Below are positions 59,965 to 64,000 of a DNA stretch of 64,000 nt, piece after piece. The notes below the pieces were generated by a model. That model did not search any database, was not told the origin of the DNA, and saw nothing but the letters and a program-made list of their open reading frames with translations. A program made the translations under genes and the position numbers. This DNA is from Hydrogenophaga sp. Root209 (GTDB taxonomy: Bacteria > Pseudomonadota > Gammaproteobacteria > Burkholderiales > Burkholderiaceae_C): the NCBI RefSeq assembly GCF_001428625.1, contig NZ_LMIE01000001.1:327204-391203 (forward strand), given 5' to 3'. Position 1 is the stretch's first letter, and every line of letters starts with the position of its first letter.

Positions 59965-61359
59965 TCAAGGCGATCTGGTTCGCTGCAGGATCTGCTCGGT
60001 GAGCTTCTGGTAGATGCCGTCAAAGTGGTGGCCCCCAGCCATGGGCACCGTGGTCACGAATGCGGTGGGCACCCGCGGGCAGAGCGTTTCGCGGTCGTCG
60101 GTGCCGTAGATGCACAGCGTTCTGTCGGCCGCCATCCTCTGCAGCTCGGGCATCAGCGGCAGGCCTGCGGTGTTCGGGGTCATCCAGTTGGCCAGGCGGA
60201 ACTCGAATGAGGCTTTTTCGCCCGGCCCGATGAGCACGGTGTGAGCCAGAAGCCCGCTGGCCGTGGCTGGCAGCCGGTTGACCGCAAACGGCAACACGTC
60301 GGCGCCCTGCGAATAGCCGATGAGCACGACGCGGGACTTCTTCCACTGCGCTGCAAAGCTGCGCATCACGCGGTCCAGGTCCTGCGCCAAGCCGTCGGGC
60401 GTGCGGGCCGACCAGAAATAGCGCAGCGAATCCAACCCAACCACCGGCACCCCGGCCGCCGCGAGCTTGGCAGCAAGCTGCTTGTCGATACCGGCCCAGC
60501 CCCCGTCACCCGACAGCAGCACGGCCAAGGTGTCCGACGGCACGGTGCTGGGCACGAGCACCAGCGGCAGGTCGGCCACACCGCTGTCGGGCGCCACCGG
60601 TGCCACCACCAAGTCCTTGGTGAGCTTCTGGTGCGCGGCCAGCAGTGGGGTCAGCGCGGCGGGACCCGGGGCACCGACGTGTTCCACGCCCGGCACCAGC
60701 ACCAGCTCGGCACCACCCACCTGCGCCACGAACTTCTGCGCCGCCGCCGGGCTGCACACCTTGTCTTCGCTGTCCTGCAGCGCCATCCAGGGCGCGCGCA
60801 GTTTGGGCGCGGGCAGCAGCGTCAGTCCCGCACTGCCTGCGCGCTGGGTGAAGTGCACACCCTCGCCCTTGCACAGCGGCTTCTTCAGGGCCAGCTCTGG
60901 GCAGAAGCCCATGGAGATGGCGCCGGCAAAGGTGTCTTCAGGCGCCTGCGCGAGCATCGCGTAGGCCAGCGTGCCGCCCAGACCCGGGCCCACCAGCAGC
61001 GGCGGGAAATACGCCGGCAGGCGCGCATAGCCCTGCAGGAAATGCGAGAGGTTTTCCAGGTCGCCATCGGGCAGCAGGCAGTCGCCGCTTTCCTTGCCGA
61101 TGCGCGCCAGCATGTTCGGCGTGTGGATGCCCGCCACCGCAGCGCCGTGCTCGGCCAGGGCCTGCGCCTGGGCGCCCAGTGCGGGCGTCCAGCCCGCGTC
61201 GCCCGAGAGGAACAGCACGAACGACGTCGCCTCGCCCTTGGGCCGGTACAGCGACACATCGGCGAAGCGGCCGTGCGAAATCTTCTCCTGCGCGAGGGCC
61301 GGCGCGGCGGCGCCGAGCGCCAGCGCTGCAATCACGAGGGTGGTGGCGATGAGGTTCAT
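59965..61359 (-). CDS. acvB: AcvB/VirJ-like lysyl-phosphatidylglycerol hydrolase
   Basis: The 464-residue protein has a signal peptide (LIATTLVIAALALGAAAPALA) and two alpha/beta hydrolase repeats. The second, virulence-factor-like half holds AVLLSGDGGWAGIDKQLA and the nucleophile GYSQGADVLPF (about residue 345), which match AcvB/VirJ proteins. In Agrobacterium, AcvB removes lysine from lysyl-phosphatidylglycerol in the periplasm. The ATG overlaps the mprF stop (ATGA), so synthesis and hydrolysis enzymes are co-translated. Confidence 0.83.
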   Translation of the reverse strand: MNLIATTLVIAALALGAAAPALAQEKISHGRFADVSLYRPKGEATSFVLFLSGDAGWTPALGAQAQALAEHGAAVAGIHTPNMLARIGKESGDCLLPDGDLENLSHFLQGYARLPAYFPPLLVGPGLGGTLAYAMLAQAPEDTFAGAISMGFCPELALKKPLCKGEGVHFTQRAGSAGLTLLPAPKLRAPWMALQDSEDKVCSPAAAQKFVAQVGGAELVLVPGVEHVGAPGPAALTPLLAAHQKLTKDLVVAPVAPDSGVADLPLVLVPSTVPSDTLAVLLSGDGGWAGIDKQLAAKLAAAGVPVVGLDSLRYFWSARTPDGLAQDLDRVMRSFAAQWKKSRVVLIGYSQGADVLPFAVNRLPATASGLLAHTVLIGPGEKASFEFRLANWMTPNTAGLPLMPELQRMAADRTLCIYGTDDRETLCPRVPTAFVTTVPMAGGHHFDGIYQKLTEQILQRTRSP

Positions 61360-63932
61360 TTGGTGATCACGCGACGCAAGCCGCCGGCGATGAGCGCGGC
61401 CACATCAGCCAGGATGAAAAAGGGCGCAAAGCCGCCCGGGCAAGCCAGGTAGCGGGGCTCCCAGGTGGGGTCGAATTTTTCCTTGAAACCCCGCAGACCC
61501 TGGAAGTTGTAGAAGTTTTCGCCGTGGTTGAACAGCAGGCGGCCCAGCCGGTGCCAGTTGGGCGCCAGCGGGTGCTGCGCCATGCCCGAGAGCGGCACCA
61601 TGCCCAGGTTGAAACGCTGGTAGCCCTCGGCCTTGAAGTGCAGCAGCGTCTGCGCAAACAGAAAGTCCATCGCGCTGCGCGGTGCGTCGGGCAGCTGGCG
61701 CATCAGGTCCACACAGGCCTCCTGCTTCTGGTCGGTGCACAACAGCGTGGCAAAGGCCACCAGCCGCTCGCCCTGGCGCACCACGGCGATCGGCTGGCGC
61801 AGCACGTAGTCACGGCGGAAGGCGCCCAGGGAGAACGATTTTTCGGCCGTGTTGTGGTCGCTCAGCCAGGCGCTTGAGATGGCCTGCAGATCGGCAAAGA
61901 GGCTCTCGGCCTGGCCCGGGGCCAGCATCTCGAAGCTGAGGTTTTCGCGCTGCGCGCGCGCCACGCCATGGCGCAGGTTGGCGCGGCGCTTGCCCTCCAG
62001 ACTGAAGCCGGGCAGGTCCACCAGCGCACATTCGCCGAGCTTGTAGACGCGAAGGCCCGCGTCCAGGTACACCGGCAAGCCATCGGGGCGCACCTGGTAG
62101 AAGGCGGCGCGCCCGCCGGCTTCACGCGCCTGCTCCACGAAGCGCCACACCAGCTCGCTCCACTCGGCCGCCGGGCCCACCGGGTCGTACAGCGCCACCC
62201 ACGAGCGCCCGCGACGTCCGAACATGATGAAGGCGCGCTGCGAGTCCGACACCATCAAGCTCTTGTCGCCCATCATCACCAGCCCGGCACCGGCCGAGCC
62301 CTGCGCGCGCACGATGCGCTCGGCCTGGTCAAGCGCGCCCGGGTCGGGCCTGACGAGCGCCGTGCGCGGGCGGCGCAGCAGCTGGCTCAAGGCCAGCATC
62401 AGCGTGATGAGCGCCACCGCCACCATGGCGCGCAGCGAGCGCGGTGCAAAGCCGTCGAACTCGAACTGCCACCACACCTGGTTCACGTACTCCACGTCGC
62501 GGTAGACAAAGAACAGCAGCGCCGTGAGCGCAACCAGCACCGCCGCCACCGCCGCCAGCCAGCCCCAGGTGAAGGCCTGGGAGAACAGCGCGGCCTTGCG
62601 GTTGAAGTGGCGGCGCGACAGCACCAGCGAAGTGCCGAGCACGATCAGCAGCACCGCTTCGGACACCGCGATGCCCTTGGGCAGGCACAACACCAGGCTC
62701 AACAGCACCAGCACCAGACCGGCCCACCACGAAGCGTCCAGCCGCAGGAACATGCCGCGCGCCACGAACAGCAGGGCCAGGCCCACGATGCTGCCCAGAA
62801 AATGCGCCGCCTCCACCACCGGCAGCGGCATGTACCGCACCAGCAGGTCGGTCGCGTCCTGCGTGGCCGGCGTCACGCCCGACACCAGCAGCGCCACACC
62901 CACCACCCAGGTGAAGGCCGAGAGCAACAACGGCGACAGGCTGGTGGCCGCCTTCACCACCGGTGTCGCCACGCCCCGGCGCAGCTCGGTGGCCGCCAGC
63001 CAGGTCATCGCCAGCGCCAGTGGCAACAGGTGGTAAACCACGCGGTACAGCACCAGCGCGCCCGCCAGTTGCTCGGCCGGCACCCGCTGGCCCAGCGCCA
63101 GCAGCATCACCGCTTCAAACACACCCAGACCGCCCGGCACATGGCTGATCACGCCCAGCGCGATGGCCAGCGCGAAAAACCCCACAAAAGCGGGAAACAC
63201 CACCGCATCCGACGGCAACAGCACCCACAGCGCCGCGGCCGCGGCCACCACATCCACCGCGGACACCAGCAGTTGCTGCGCGGCAATGGACGCGCTGGGC
63301 AGGCGCAGCAACAGGCCGGGAAACACTTTCTGCTCACCGCCGCGCATGCAGATGCCCAGGAAAACGCCCGCGGCCACCATCACAGCCACGCCCGCGAACT
63401 TCAGCAAGTCGGCGGGCAGTCCCAACATGGCTTGCACCGTGGCCGAGCCCCACACCAGTGCGGCCGCGCCCACCACGGCAATACCCAGCGTGAAGCCCAC
63501 CGCATTGAAGACGATGGCGCGCGAAATCAGGCCCGCCTCCAGCCCGGCTGCCCCATACAGCCGCAAGCGCACAGCGCCGCCCGTGAGCACACCCAGCCCG
63601 ATGGTGTTGGACAAGGCGTAAGCGATGAACGCGGTCTTGGCAACCACCGGGTAGGGCAGGCGCGCGCCAGCGTAGGCCAGCGCAGAGCGGTCGTAAAAAG
63701 TGAGGGCCAGGTAGCTCAGCGCTGTGGCCAGCACCGAGAGCAGCAGCACCGACAGCGGCGTGGCCCGCACCGCCGCCACGATCTGGTCGTAGCTGAGCTC
63801 GGCCATGACCTTGTGCGCCGCCTCCACCACCAGCGCACCCATCAACAGCGTCAGCGCGGCATACACCCACAGACGCCACTGACTGAGCCGGGAAATCAGG
63901 GTTTCGGGAGCGGGAACATTCACTAGCGACAT
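61356..63932 (-). CDS. mprF: Bifunctional lysylphosphatidylglycerol flippase/synthetase MprF
   Basis: The 858-residue protein has about 14 helices in the N-terminal two-thirds, including the flippase segment HVPGGLGVFEAVMLLALG, and a C-terminal DUF2156 domain that transfers lysine from Lys-tRNA to phosphatidylglycerol (GVARAQRENLSFEMLAP, ISSAWLSDHN, ERLVAFATLL, LGMVPLSGMAQHPLAPNWHRLG). Lysyl-PG lowers membrane negative charge and protects against cationic peptides and acid. ATG 63932 begins the conserved part; the few residues before it are unsupported. It overlaps acvB by 4 nt. Confidence 0.92.
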   Translation of the reverse strand: MSLVNVPAPETLISRLSQWRLWVYAALTLLMGALVVEAAHKVMAELSYDQIVAAVRATPLSVLLLSVLATALSYLALTFYDRSALAYAGARLPYPVVAKTAFIAYALSNTIGLGVLTGGAVRLRLYGAAGLEAGLISRAIVFNAVGFTLGIAVVGAAALVWGSATVQAMLGLPADLLKFAGVAVMVAAGVFLGICMRGGEQKVFPGLLLRLPSASIAAQQLLVSAVDVVAAAAALWVLLPSDAVVFPAFVGFFALAIALGVISHVPGGLGVFEAVMLLALGQRVPAEQLAGALVLYRVVYHLLPLALAMTWLAATELRRGVATPVVKAATSLSPLLLSAFTWVVGVALLVSGVTPATQDATDLLVRYMPLPVVEAAHFLGSIVGLALLFVARGMFLRLDASWWAGLVLVLLSLVLCLPKGIAVSEAVLLIVLGTSLVLSRRHFNRKAALFSQAFTWGWLAAVAAVLVALTALLFFVYRDVEYVNQVWWQFEFDGFAPRSLRAMVAVALITLMLALSQLLRRPRTALVRPDPGALDQAERIVRAQGSAGAGLVMMGDKSLMVSDSQRAFIMFGRRGRSWVALYDPVGPAAEWSELVWRFVEQAREAGGRAAFYQVRPDGLPVYLDAGLRVYKLGECALVDLPGFSLEGKRRANLRHGVARAQRENLSFEMLAPGQAESLFADLQAISSAWLSDHNTAEKSFSLGAFRRDYVLRQPIAVVRQGERLVAFATLLCTDQKQEACVDLMRQLPDAPRSAMDFLFAQTLLHFKAEGYQRFNLGMVPLSGMAQHPLAPNWHRLGRLLFNHGENFYNFQGLRGFKEKFDPTWEPRYLACPGGFAPFFILADVAALIAGGLRRVITK

Positions 63933-64000
63933 GGCTGGAGCGGGAGTCTGCAACCCGGCTGCGCACATGCGCAGGTCCCGGCCGCACAAAGCGGGTGCGG

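Overview
The window is GC-rich chromosomal DNA from a betaproteobacterium, most likely a member of the Comamonadaceae (Burkholderiales; Hydrogenophaga-like). This is an inference from gene families: tripartite Bug-type and TRAP solute receptors, a split MetH, PduO-type CobO and GTP-type PckG. The block mnmG-rsmG-lysE-parA-hydrolase-parB with four parS sites places the right-hand third near the replication origin. Genes are densely packed, many with 1-4 nt stop/start overlaps. No rRNA, tRNA, CRISPR array or transposase was recognised.

Layout. 1-3.5 kb: two LysR regulators, a quinone oxidoreductase and a small cytoplasmic chemoreceptor-like protein. 3.5-9.7 kb: a cyanate uptake and breakdown operon (receptor, permease, ATPase, cyanase, NTF2-like protein) behind a NarL-type two-component pair, with a 16-bp perfect dyad between them. 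9.7-15.5 kb: a CRP-fold protein, a TerC/Alx exporter under a yybP-ykoY (Mn2+) riboswitch, a stand-alone MetH homocysteine domain, a rhodanese and RecQ. 15.6-24.5 kb: a tandem AAA ATPase, threonine deaminase, a multi-helix membrane protein, a thioesterase, a 47-residue membrane peptide and PckG with a long structured leader. 24.6-35.5 kb: regulators, small enzymes, DadA/ArgP, a zinc carboxypeptidase, transporters and a palindromic repeat.

35.5-44.8 kb is a catabolic locus. Acetoacetyl-CoA synthetase is divergent from a tetR-dctPQM-SMP30-cyclase-fumarylacetoacetase operon, and the gap holds two matching palindromic operators 21 bp apart. Fumarylacetoacetase releases fumarate and acetoacetate, and the divergent ligase would activate the acetoacetate, so the two arms form one route. 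The ring-cleaving enzyme and the true substrate are not in the window. The ligase gene carries an in-frame copy of the palindromic repeat also seen at 32.7 kb.

44.8-45.8 kb is a low-GC islet with two unknown genes separated by an integron attC-like site and bounded by a GTTAGGC junction resembling an attI end. No integrase is visible, so it looks like an orphan integron-cassette cluster.

45.9-64 kb: an NCS2 pyrimidine permease, an AsmA-like protein, small enzymes and hypothetical proteins, CobO, a D-lactate-type FAD dehydrogenase, the par/mnmG origin block, and an AcvB-MprF pair for lysyl-phosphatidylglycerol turnover.
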